Part shown: positions 1-10,028 of the stretch, piece after piece
How the letters are laid out: each line of letters begins with the position of its first letter
How positions within the stretch are numbered: position 1 is the stretch's first letter
Assembly (NCBI GenBank): GCA_002794775.1
Contig: NBAY01000007.1
Coordinates: 124,001 to 188,000 of the forward strand
Origin: Porodaedalea pini
Lineage: Eukaryota; Basidiomycota; Agaricomycetes; Hymenochaetales; Hymenochaetaceae
DNA: 64,000 nt
Reading direction: 5' to 3'
Notes under the pieces: model-generated
What the model was told of the DNA's origin: nothing
The model's input: the letters and a program-made list of their open reading frames with translations, nothing else
The model's database searches: none
Made by a program: the position numbers and the translations under genes

Positions 1-192
1 TTAGTGTGACATGGAGCGATGTGGATGTAATGGGAGATCAGGACGACGTGGATAGATGGAGCGGAACAAGAAAATATTTTGGGATGAGGTTCTATCGCCT
101 ACCCATCGGACGCATGTCCCTCTTAACATGAAAAAAAAAAACCATAGGCATTTGACCAACTGCACAACATTTTCCTATTTTACGAATAGCAT

Positions 193-218
193 CCCCCCCC
201 CCCCCACCCCACACACAC
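193..218. repeat. Poly-C tract followed by CA repeat
   Basis: A run of 13 C is followed by CCCC and a short (AC)n stretch. It lies 14-40 bp past the beta-mannosidase stop codon, so it would be a G-rich run in the 3' UTR of that transcript. Confidence 0.85.
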
Positions 219-231
219 GTTCTCTCTCGTT

Positions 232-3200
232 TCACATGTTTGTGTTGTTCCAAAGCGATCTGACTACGAAGTCCGCAGGATCGGGATCGAGGACTTTTGA
301 GATGTCCTCGTTCAACGTGAATCGGACTATTTTCTACGTTCAGGAAACCGTAGTTGAACAAGCGTATATGATCAAACTGACCTGTTCTGTCAATTCCTGG
401 TATGAGATAAAACCCGTTCGATGGTTTGCCGGTGGCGTTGTCCACAAAAATTCCTACAGTTCCGGATGGGTGGTCCAGCCAGGTGAAAGGAGCTACGCCT
501 CCTTGCGCAGACAGCGTGAAAGTCAGGTTCTGACCCCTAGTGACGTTAATCTGGGGATCAATGAGTGAAACGTTGGACAAAGGCGTCGGCGTAAACTGAA
601 ATAACGAGTGAATGAGCGTGCGATTTGTTAAAACGAAGACGAAACTCACGTATTGCTCGTTTGACACCTGCCCGTTCTCGGTCTCAGCAGTAAGATTCAA
701 GAGCATCCAGGCACCTGACGCATTCGCTCCCGTGGGAAGGATGGAGTCCAGTCCTGTCGCCGAAAATAACACGGTGTTGTTGAGCGTCGGCGTCGTGAAC
801 TCGTGAAGGCTAGAGTTCAGCACATTGCCAGCCCAGTCAAACCAGGTGAGCTGCGCAGTCCCGTTGACGGTCTCCCAACGATCAGAGGTAACGAGGACCT
901 CCAGCGTCTGGTTTTCCGGTGTCCAAAAGGGGTAAACGGTTACTGGAGCGAAAGCTCCGCCCAAAGCGTATTGCAAAACTTTCCAGCGCCCAGAATATTC
1001 AATACTCGACCAGCTCACACCCTGTCCAGATTTATTTTGAGAATGTTCCAAAGCCTGAATGGATAAAATGAAAGACTGACTTGCCAAATGTCATTCAGCT
1101 GCCATACCAATGCACCTAGGTTGTTTTCCCCGAGGCCTGCGCCGCGGCGGTACCACGCGATCTCAGACACCATGTTGAGTGACTGGAAGATCTGAGTGCT
1201 CCAGCACCATTGCGCGAACGTCTGGTTCGAAGAGTCTGTGCCTGGAGTGGGAAGCCAGAGCTCGACCCCCGAGGTCATCTGCGCCTGACCTTGGTTTGCG
1301 TTAGGATTCGGCCAGGTGAGGCCAGCTGCTGGAGGATGGTGGTCGCGAGAAAAGACTATGGTTGAGTTGAAAGAGAAGTCATTTGGAGATTCGAGTACCT
1401 CTTCCCAGCTGTAGAAGGAAGGCATGGAGTGGAACCCGAACTCGTTCACGAACCTGTTAACAAAGTCGTCATTCTGAGAACATCTCAATATAGGCAACTT
1501 ATCAGCTTACCTAGACACAGGATATGTGCTATAGTTGAAAGCTTGAGAGGCGTCGTAGTTGTAGCGCTCTAGGATCAAGCCGATAACGTATCAGTACACT
1601 CGGATGACGAAGGACAATAGGCAATTTGTACCGCTGTTGCCGTAGATTTCCCCAGGAGTTTCGTTGAGGAATCTCAGAACATACGGGTCTAGACTGAGAT
1701 ATCCGCTTGTCGTCGAGCAGTCCGAGTAAGACAGCTTTCGTAGTAATCAATCATAAGAAGCAGCGAGGTACATAGTCTTTAATAGACATACCGAGGACGT
1801 CTCGTTAAGCACTATGTCGTGCAGAAAATCTTGGAACAATGCAACGAACTGTGAAATAGCTTCAGTGAAATAACATGACGATATAAATCTGTACGTACTT
1901 CGTCCAAATAATGCGTTCCATTGACGACCGTTGTATTCACCTGCTCAACAATGCCTTCAATTTCATTGCCGCCCGCCCACTGAGCATTACTGGGGTGTCG
2001 GTTCGTACGCCTTATGTTCTGTCGCACCTCAGGGGCAATTGACTCCAGAAGGAATCCGTTTATCGGGTAGATGTTGTCAGAGAATATCAGCTCGGACCAC
2101 GCCAATATACCGAGCTCGTCACATATTTCGTAGAAGTCATAGACGCCGGTCTCTTCATCTGAGGGCTGGTAAATCCCTCCACCCCAGACTCGAAGCTAGT
2201 ACAGAGACGTAAGTCGGCTGATCAACTGCGGAAATATGATAAAGTATATGTATGTCATACCATGTTCTGACCACTAAGGACCGCGCTCTCAATAACCCAG
2301 CGCACCTGTGCAGTCGTCATTCGAGCGTAGAACGGATCAAAGGGGATGATATTCGTGCCGAGACTATAGAACGCCTTGCCATTGACTTCGAAATGGAACT
2401 GATCGCCAGGCGTGATGCCTCGTGCAGCGACGTCAGACTCTGCATACGGTTCCTGCACGAGCACGATGGTGCGGAATCCGGTGGTCGTTGTGAAGCTAAC
2501 GTTCGCAGGGCTGAGAGAGACAGTGACATTGTATCGCTGGGGTGTGCCAAGATTGTGAGGGTACCAGCGCTGGGGAACTCCATCTGGAATGGTCATGCTC
2601 GTTGATACAAATGTTGTGTCGGATGTGTCACCCGGGAGGGAAGGAAGTGCAAGAGCGTCAGAAGTAACATTAAGCTCTGGAAACGTTATAACCACGCTCA
2701 GGTTATCGAGTGCCTGAGAGGATCGCAACGCAAGCGTAACATTCACTAGCCAGTCGGCAGTTTCGTTGGGCCGAAGTGAGGGCTTTTGCCCGACCTTTGA
2801 TATTTCTATCGACTTTTCTTCCACGAACACGGACGGGCCGAAGGTGACAGAGGACACGGAAGAAGACGTAGTAGTTGAGTTGTTGCTCCCTAAAGAAATG
2901 AAGTACGCTGGTTTGAATATCCCGCTCGGAACGAATGCGGGTCCCTGTGTCAACGATAAATACGCTTCTTTCCCTTATGTATTGATGTGCAAATTGCTCA
3001 CCCAGTCCCAGCCGAAGTCTGAGGCAGTCTTCCGCACCCATGGGTGCCCTCCCGGGTATTCGAACTATAAAAGGAGTTAGAAGAGGTACTGAAAATTGTA
3101 CAGAATGTGCTACTTTACCGTAGAAACTCCCAGAAGGTTGCTCTCCACATCCGGTCTTGCGCTCACGTTGAGTCCGTATGTCCCCGCTGCCTCGAATGCA

Positions 3201-3757
3201 ACGGTCAGGTTGTTGTTAGCGCTCGAGCTGTTACCTGCTAGGATCCCCGAAACGTCGTACACGTATTGTCTGAACTGGTTATTCACCCATGCAATAGGCT
3301 TCCCAAGCATCGTCTAGCGCATAATAAGTTGGAGCTACTCACACCAGAGAAGCTTGGAAGACCTACAATGTTGGCAACTGTGTCAAGGCCGTAAAAGACG
3401 AGCAGCGTCTTTTCCGTCTCTTCTCCCGTCAGGGTGGATGTAAAAGGAACTAAATCAGCTGTATATGTCCAACTCTCGTTCGCGACCCATCTCTGCGTAA
3501 AGTCTAGTGACGTGCTTTCAGCCCACAATTATTAAGACGGAAGCAATCAACTGACCGTTTGCACCGAGCAGAGGCTCCGAGATTATTCCCGCTCTGACGA
3601 GATCCAGATGAGCCTGGGATGGGACTTGCGCAGGAACGACGATGGACCCGTTCGAGTTTTTTAGAGTCCACTGCAGGTCCGACAGATTGAACTTCTGCGC
3701 GAGGCAGAAGAGCGGAAAGCAGAGCACAACAATTACTAGTAGCCTATGCTTCAGCAT
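232..3757 (-). CDS. mndA: Secreted beta-mannosidase, GH2 family
   Basis: Hydrolyses terminal beta-1,4-linked mannose from manno-oligosaccharides and N-glycans outside the cell. The protein opens with a clear signal peptide (MLKHRLLVIVVLCFPLFCLAQ). Joined exons then give GH2 landmarks: GAND-FTQRWVANESWTYTADL, WVNNQFRQYVYDV, EYPGGHPWVRKTASDFGWDW, the acid/base segment AQWAGGNEIEG (near 1950-1985) and the nucleophile segment FVNEFGFHSMPSF (near 1430-1460). Many N-glycosylation sequons are present. The reading frame only closes sensibly if a 55-bp intron (381..327) is removed near the end; this gives GIDRTVRFTLNEDISKVL and the typical family C-terminus ADFVVRSLWNNTNM with the stop at 232-234. At least ten exons. 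A TATA-like box lies about 60 bp upstream. Family assignment is sure; some internal splice sites are approximate. Confidence 0.93.
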
Positions 3758-3816
3758 CCTAGTAGCGAATCCAAGTCCCCCGAGTTGCTAAACTGCGAGA
3801 CATCATCCGATGAAGC

Positions 3817-3824
3817 ATTTATAG
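3817..3824 (-). promoter_or_regulatory. TATA-like box of the beta-mannosidase gene
   Basis: On the minus strand the sequence reads CCTATAAATG, about 60 bp upstream of the beta-mannosidase ATG at 3757. Position and sequence fit a core promoter; this is inference from sequence only. Confidence 0.4.
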
Positions 3825-3830
3825 GCTTGG

Positions 3831-4620
3831 AATGAAGGAATTCCGATGTCGTCAGAGATGGGCCCTGCCGGACAAGCTATTGACCCTACATTTCTGCTTC
3901 GCGATGTAGTCCATCATGAACGGCTAGAGAGCGGCGCGCGCGGGGGCTATTAGCCTAGTAGGCTATTTTTGGAATCGGAGCCGTGTCCGCCAGAGTATTA
4001 GCTGAAAATAAGTTACATGGTTCAGCGCAGCGAGCAAATGGTATAAAAATGATTGAAAAAGTCCTACGGAGTCGCAGACGCAGGGACTAGTAGTAGTTAG
4101 TAGTACTGACTACATGCTAACATAGTACTGAGGACGCATGGTAACGTGATGCTTAAACGCGCTCAAAGCGCAATAGCGCTTCGGAAAGGTTGCAGCTGAC
4201 CACAAGGAAGCTACGATTGATCCGCCACCATGAGGTCCATTCATCCAACAGATTGTATGGCAGATCAAGCGAGACATGTACATGATGTAGATGACCCTGA
4301 TGCAGTGTTTCACTGTTTGTGTCGCGCGACTCGCAGCCGACAAAGACAGCCTAAGGGCGCACTTTCGCGCGCAATCGTGATTTTACCGCTTGTGCGGTAT
4401 CACGGCTTTTAAAAAAAAGCAGGTCTGAGCTGTTTCTCACTTTTGGCAGGGAGTATCGCGCGTGATGCTGCAGCCGAGCGGGCCCTAATTGATTCAAAGA
4501 AAATTGATATTTGTGTACAAAACGTATCGGATGACGGAACAAAGCATGCAGTCGACAAAGCAAGTGGTTGTGCAGTGAATGAGAAGTGGAGATGTCGCGA
4601 CTAAATATCTATGGTAGAAA
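3831..4620. other. Intergenic, no gene seen
   Basis: Upstream region of the beta-mannosidase and downstream region of the securin-like gene. Open frames here are short and carry no recognisable domain. It contains a low-complexity TAGTAG-rich stretch near 4087-4110. Confidence 0.6.
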
Positions 4621-5948
4621 TCAAAGAGTGAAACGGTAGTCATCTTCCACTTCGAGCTCATCGTCAAAGTGGAACGCAAGTATATCATCACTGTCACACT
4701 TAGCCAACGATGCCGTACTTACGGCGGACGAAGCAGCGCGGACATGATTACTAGAGACAGTTCTCATCAGTGGACGACGCGAATTCGATGCCGAAGTACC
4801 CGGTCGCGGAAGCATTGAGACTGGCTTAGGGTCAGGTGCGCGGATGGCTGTTGAGGTTGCGGGCCGCGCAGGAGGAACCGATGGAGGTTTGTCTCGCGTC
4901 ACCGATGGGGCTCTCGATGCAAGAGTCGGGCGAGGAAACGGCCGCTTCAGCACTGTTCTGGATGAGGCTGCCGTTCGAGCAGTCGCTTTCGCTTCTGGTC
5001 TGCGAGGCCCGAAAATCTCGTCCTCGTCTGAACATGCAATTGAGCTCTCGGGAATCCGATAGATTAAAAAGCAGACGTACCGGACTCCGAAAGATTGAGT
5101 TTCATATGCTCTTCGGACCAGTCACAGCCCTTGAGAAGGTCCTCCGAGTCGAACTCATAAACGTAGGGTGTATCATCAACAGGATAGGAGTGTGCAAGCG
5201 TGCGGAGCATATGCCCGACTTCTTTGTAGTCTGGAAGCTCAAACGGGGGCTCATAGGCCGGCTCTGGCATATTATTAGTTTCGGACTTAACATGGTTCAT
5301 TCGTCGACTCACCGACGGTCTTAGGTGGCATGTATTCAGGTTCACTGTAGTCTGGTTCATTCGCGTCCGCTTCGTTGATTTCACCCAAGGTGGAGGTTCC
5401 CACTTCGATAGAGACATCGCTCACGTTCCAGTGATCTCCCTTCGTGATGGGTGTCTCAAAACTCTTGCTGGTCCTCGGGGCGCGTAGCTTCTTGCGGGAA
5501 GAGCTTGGTGGCTGACTGGGCGAGTTCGCTTCCTTTTCATCTTGAAGAGCAGGTAAGGTGAACTTGGCAAGCTTTCCATTGCGCGGTCCAGGTGTAAAAA
5601 GGGATAGACTCTGGCGGTTAGGTTTGGGCGTCTTGTCTCCAAGGGCGCGTGTATTTGAGACGGTGGCTGCTTTCGACGAAGCTCGAGCATCTTGCAGAAT
5701 TATCTCTACTCTCATCAGACTCTGATTTCAATAGAAGTCGAAAGTACTCACTGCTACTCCCTTGACGAAAGGGTGTCTGCAAAGCTACACGCTTCTCTTT
5801 AGGGTTCGCGGTCATAGACCCATTCTGAAGGACGTTCTCCTGGAGGCCGGCCCGGCCCTTCAAAGCTCTACCAGGGGTTTTTGATGCGGTAATTCGTGAG
5901 TAATCATCGCTTTCGTGAAGTAGAGAGACTGGTCGAGAGCTGAGCATG
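4621..5948 (-). CDS. Putative securin-like cell-cycle protein
   Basis: A low-complexity, Pro/Ser/Lys-rich protein encoded by several exons. Starting at MLSSRPVSLLHE, the N-terminus holds KTPGRALKGRAGLQENVL, which resembles a D-box (RxxLxxN). After an intron near 5744-5702 the frame resumes as SSKIILQDARASSKA. The middle contains EPEYMPPK, similar to the acidic-EYxPP separase-binding motif reported for fungal securins. It is followed by a conserved-looking block (LPDYKEVGHMLRTLAHSYPV) and DEDEIFGPRRP. The C-terminus is basic, then acidic, ending DDELEVEDDYRFTL. Securins inhibit separase until APC/C destroys them. The call rests on motif order in a fast-evolving, mostly disordered protein, so it is tentative; an unrelated basidiomycete-specific protein remains possible. 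An upstream in-frame ATG at 5992 is an alternative start. Confidence 0.45.
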
Positions 5949-6013
5949 TTGGTATAAGATATGGTGGTCGAGAATGACACGCCCGACTTCAAATTCTTGA
6001 ACCAGAGTTTCCA

Positions 6014-6021
6014 TCACGTGA
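6014..6021. promoter_or_regulatory. E-box palindrome TCACGTGA at the LINE A target site
   Basis: This 8-bp palindrome lies 66 bp upstream of the ATG at 5948. It straddles the left junction of LINE copy A: TCAC belongs to the host flank and GTGA begins the target-site duplication. CACGTG is the known core for bHLH factors such as Cbf1/Pho4; a regulatory role here is inferred from position. Confidence 0.6.
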
Positions 6022-6028
6022 GTTCGTG
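6018..6028. repeat. Target-site duplication of LINE A, left copy
   Basis: GTGAGTTCGTG, identical to 12334-12344. It borders the 3' end of the minus-strand LINE. Confidence 0.88.
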
Positions 6029-6204
6029 TTTATAAGGTTGCACTACTCTGCACTGTACACTACGGACTAAGCGAACAAAAGGGGAAAGGGGGGAATAGGA
6101 GAAAGAAGAAAGAAGATGAATGGGGCGTGGTGGCTGAATGTATGTCATCGCAGAAGTGAAAGATGGTGAATGTGTTAAGTATGTGAAGAAATTTGGTTAT
6201 GTAA

Positions 6205-9200
6205 TTAGTGAAGATCGTCTGGGAGGTCTGAGAAAAAGGGCATTGCGTCGGGTGGACGTCGAAAAGAAAAATATGCGAATTGGATTAAAAGCATGAAATT
6301 GGCCGGGGCGAACCAATTGGAAAATTGAAAAGGCAGTTGCGTTTTATGAAAAAATTGACGGCGAATTTGTGAAAAAAAAGGGCAAACGTTAAGCATATGA
6401 CGGACGTCATGTTCCGTACAGGACGGGTCCGGGCATCGACGGGGTGGATTTCGATCATGCATTTGGTGTGCGTTAAGAAGGATACCCACTGCTCTCGACT
6501 GGAGGTGTTGAGGGGTGCACCTCTCAGGACTGAGTCGCAGGAAGGGCCGTAATTGGCGCCTTGGGAAAAGGATAAACAGTGCGGTGGTAGCGCTGCGATG
6601 GTGTCGAAGATTAAGGACACGGTTCCGCCATTTGGCCAATAGGTCGGTGGAGAATCGCGCGTATAAATTCGGTAGTGTGTCGGGTGCTAGACTTTTATGC
6701 TGCGAGCGCGAGGCTTGGGCTGCGAGCTGGTCTGCGTGCGAGTTACCGGGTAAGCCCATATGGGAGGGCACCCACTGTACTGAGACAGTGGACGCGGGGT
6801 GATGGGTAGATAGATAGATACCGCAGAGTCTGCGAATGGCCGTGATGAAAGCGGCATGAGAGGGGTCTTCTGAGAAGATGAGGCGTGCGCAGTTTGCTGA
6901 GTCTGTGACAACGCGTAGGTGTGTAGGGTGGGTGCATTGCGCAAATAGGGTAGAAAAGCGCGAAATGCCAGCAATGAGGGCTTGTTGTTCCTCGTATAGG
7001 ATGTTACTGTGGGTATGAGCACTGGACGCGAAGGACGCGAGTTCGCGTCGGTTATGCATGATGGAAAATCCGTGCCCGCCGGTGGGGACGTTGTCCTGAT
7101 CAATGACGGAGCCGTCAGTAAATAAAAAGTATTGAAAGGGAGGGGGGTGATTGAAAAGGCGTAAGAATGCTTGGCGCGTGTGATGACTACAGCTGCGGGA
7201 CACGACTGGTACAAGAGTAAAGCGGGAATGAATGGGGGGGATGAGAGGGTAAAGATTGGTGCTGGGGATAGTGATGTTAACAGGAAGCATACAGCGAATG
7301 TCTGCTGAAGGAGGAAGAGAAGAGCGAGAGGAGGATACATAAGAAGTGATAAAGCGTTTAGCTTGGTATTCAACGAAAAGATCGATAGGGGGAATGGAAA
7401 GTAAAGAACCCGCAGCGTCTTTATTGACATTGCGAGATAGAATTAGAGAAAGAGCGCGATGTTGCACTGTAGATAAAATGGAACTGATTGCAGGGGAAGT
7501 TGGGAAGAGTTGAGCGCCATAAACAGCAACAGAACGAATAAGATTGAAGTAAAGGAGACGGGCGTATTCCAGATAGGACCCGTTAGAAGAATGAAATAAA
7601 AATGATCGTTGTGAAAGAGTGGATAGCGCCTTGTTGGCACGAGATTGAAGGTGTAGAGTAGGATGGAAATATTGATGAAATATAACCCCGAGCCAAGTGA
7701 TTTGTGATCAGGGGGGAATGACGTGAGAAGGTGAAAGGATGAGTGAAGGTTGATGTTCAACTTGTGTTGGATAAGGTACAGAATTAATATTAGGTGGAGG
7801 GGTAAAATGAATGAGTTCGACAGAATCGGGGTCGATGGCAAGCCCCAGTTGTGCGAATTGCAAGGAAAGAAAGCGGTATTGGTTTCGTAAACGAACAAGG
7901 TTGGTCCGCATACTCAACGAGCGGGCAGATAAAAGGTGATCGTCCATGTAGGCAAGGAGGGGACGGTTAAGGGGGAAACACTTGTAATACGCTTCAATGG
8001 CCGGTGTGGCCGCGAAGGTGGAAATGAGAGGCGAAAGGGGGGACCCCTGCGAGACACCCCTATTGGGCTTGGTGAAAGTGTCTGAAAAATATTGGTTAAA
8101 GTGTAAGGAAATGGGGCGATCGCGCATCCAATGGGAAACGCAATTAATAAGGTTAGGATGGATGAGGGACCGGGTCAACCGATCAATAAGTAAAGGATGA
8201 GAAATGTTATCGAAAAAACCCTGTATGTCGACTGTGACCACTGAGGTCAATAGGCGGCGACGTCTGGGTTCGAGTGGACCGAAACCAGGTCCACCAGTAA
8301 AAAGAGAACGAATGGTAGGATTGAAGTTATTCAAATGCAAAAGTTCGTAGCAGGCGGTAAGTGCGGATTGGGCTTTCCGGCAGCCATGCTGTGATGGGGG
8401 AATAAGGGAACGTTGTTCAAATATAACTTGAAGGCGGTTAAACAGGATGCATTCGAATAATTTGCCCATAGTGTTGACCAGGGCGATAGGGCGGAATGAA
8501 CGAGGGAGTGAGAAATCAGAACGTTTTGGTTTGGGGATGAATGTAATAATTGAATGTTTGAAGGATAAGGGGAAATAGCCGAAAGTGAGGCAAGCGGAAA
8601 AAATTTGAGAAAAAAAGGAAGGTTCAAGTTCGATAAAGAGTTTTAAATGAAGGTAAGAAAAGCAGTTGATGCCAGGTGACGTCGAGTCAACGGTGCCCTT
8701 TAGGGCCCGGAGTATTTTGTCGACAGAGACAAGCTCGATGTCGGAAAGTGGTGGGAGCGTATGCTGGTCGCGATAACCCGGAGGGAGCGCCGGAAAGAAC
8801 GTAGAGCGAAAAAGATCGGCTTTCTCACTCTCGCTAGAGGTGAAATTGCTCGAGGGGAGCTTAAGGGCGCCGATGGGGTGGCGGCAACACGCTGTACCGA
8901 TGTGTTGACGTCTCCAAATGGAGCTGTGGTCAGATTGTTGGAGTAAGCCGCCGAAAAAGGAAGATTTAGCGGCGGCGAGGGATTTATTAAGTCGGGCAAG
9001 GCTCTCCGGCGATGGGTTAGAATGATGTGACTGGTAGTCGCGACTGCATTGCTCGGTCCACCAGGAATGGGGTCCGTGATAAGTCCGGGGTTTGTGCTTT
9101 CGCAGAAAGCGGGTTGTGAAAGAAGAGAAGGTTGTATAAAAGGAATGTAAAATATCGTCAATATCGGAAGGGGAGTGAATGTTGGACGCGTCGAAAGCAA

Positions 9201-10028
9201 ACAAATGCGCCTCGCGGAAATCAGAAATTAAAGAAGGGATGTCACGCCTACGAACAAGGTGGAGCGGGTGCGTGTCAGGGGGTGGCGAGAAAGAAATTGG
9301 AATAGAAAACAAAAGAGGGAGATGGTCAGAGTGAAATTCAAAAGAAGGGTCTCCAATACGGAGGGATTGAGTAATAGAAGGGGAAATGTCAGCCGAACAA
9401 AGAACGAGGTCAAGTGTAGAGGAACCTTGAGGGTAAAAGAAAGTTGGAGAATTGGGGGGTTGGCGATGGCTAAAGGAATGTTGTCAATCCAGCGTTCGAA
9501 AGGTTCGGAGACAGGGAAAAGACGAGAGAATTTGTAATCAGACCAAAGGGCAGAGTGTCTGTTAAAATCACCGAGAAAAATATGAACGTCGGTAGACGAA
9601 GGGTTAGGAAAAGGGTCTTCGAATGGGTGAGTGGAGGGGGAGTTGTAAATGTTCCAGACGTAAATAGGGGACAACGAACGGCCACAATCGATGCTGATAG
9701 TGACCTGAAAATTGGAGCGTGATAAGTTAGGATGGGAATTAAATAAATGAGCGATGCGCGGATGGATAAAAGTCGCGCATGAGGGTGGCGTGTTCTGAGA
9801 TGAAGGGGGGAGTACGCAAAGAAAGGGATCGGAGTTGCGAGTGGCGAATCGCCGCTCACCGACCGCTGATGTTTTAGAAGGAATTATAGTAGAGATTGTA
9901 GGGATCTCCTGTAAGCAGATGATATCCGGGCATGCTGTACCACGTTGAAAGAGAGATTTAAAAAGGAGGTCAGTAGTGGGTTCCGAGCGTCAGACGTTCA
10001 TAGAAAGGAAAGAAAGGGACGTCATCAT
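6205..10028 (-). pseudogene. LINE A ORF2: endonuclease-RT-RNase H, broken
   Basis: Begins with ATG ATG directly after the ORF1 stop, with no gap. Compared with the intact ORF2 of copy B, three lesions are visible. (1) A TGA at 9990-9992, after 12 codons. (2) A frameshift in a C-run near 9456-9461, after ...LAIANPP. (3) A TGA at 7708-7710, before the segment ITWLGVIF. Otherwise the frame is open to 6205. Domains in order: APE-type endonuclease (QEIPTI, GDFNRHS, SDHLP), reverse transcriptase with the YMDD box (LLAYMDDHLLSARS), and RNase H (FLFTDGS, EEQQALIAG, VTDSANC, VQWVPSHMGLPGN). A C-terminal Cys/His motif (CPDPSCTEHDVRHMLNVC) follows. The lesions make it a pseudogene unless stops are bypassed. 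Confidence 0.93.

Noticed and set aside
6515..6802. Plus-strand ORF inside LINE A, and similar plus frames within both LINEs (10543-11372, 39120-40943)
   Set aside because: Antisense shadows of ORF1/ORF2 with no recognisable domain.
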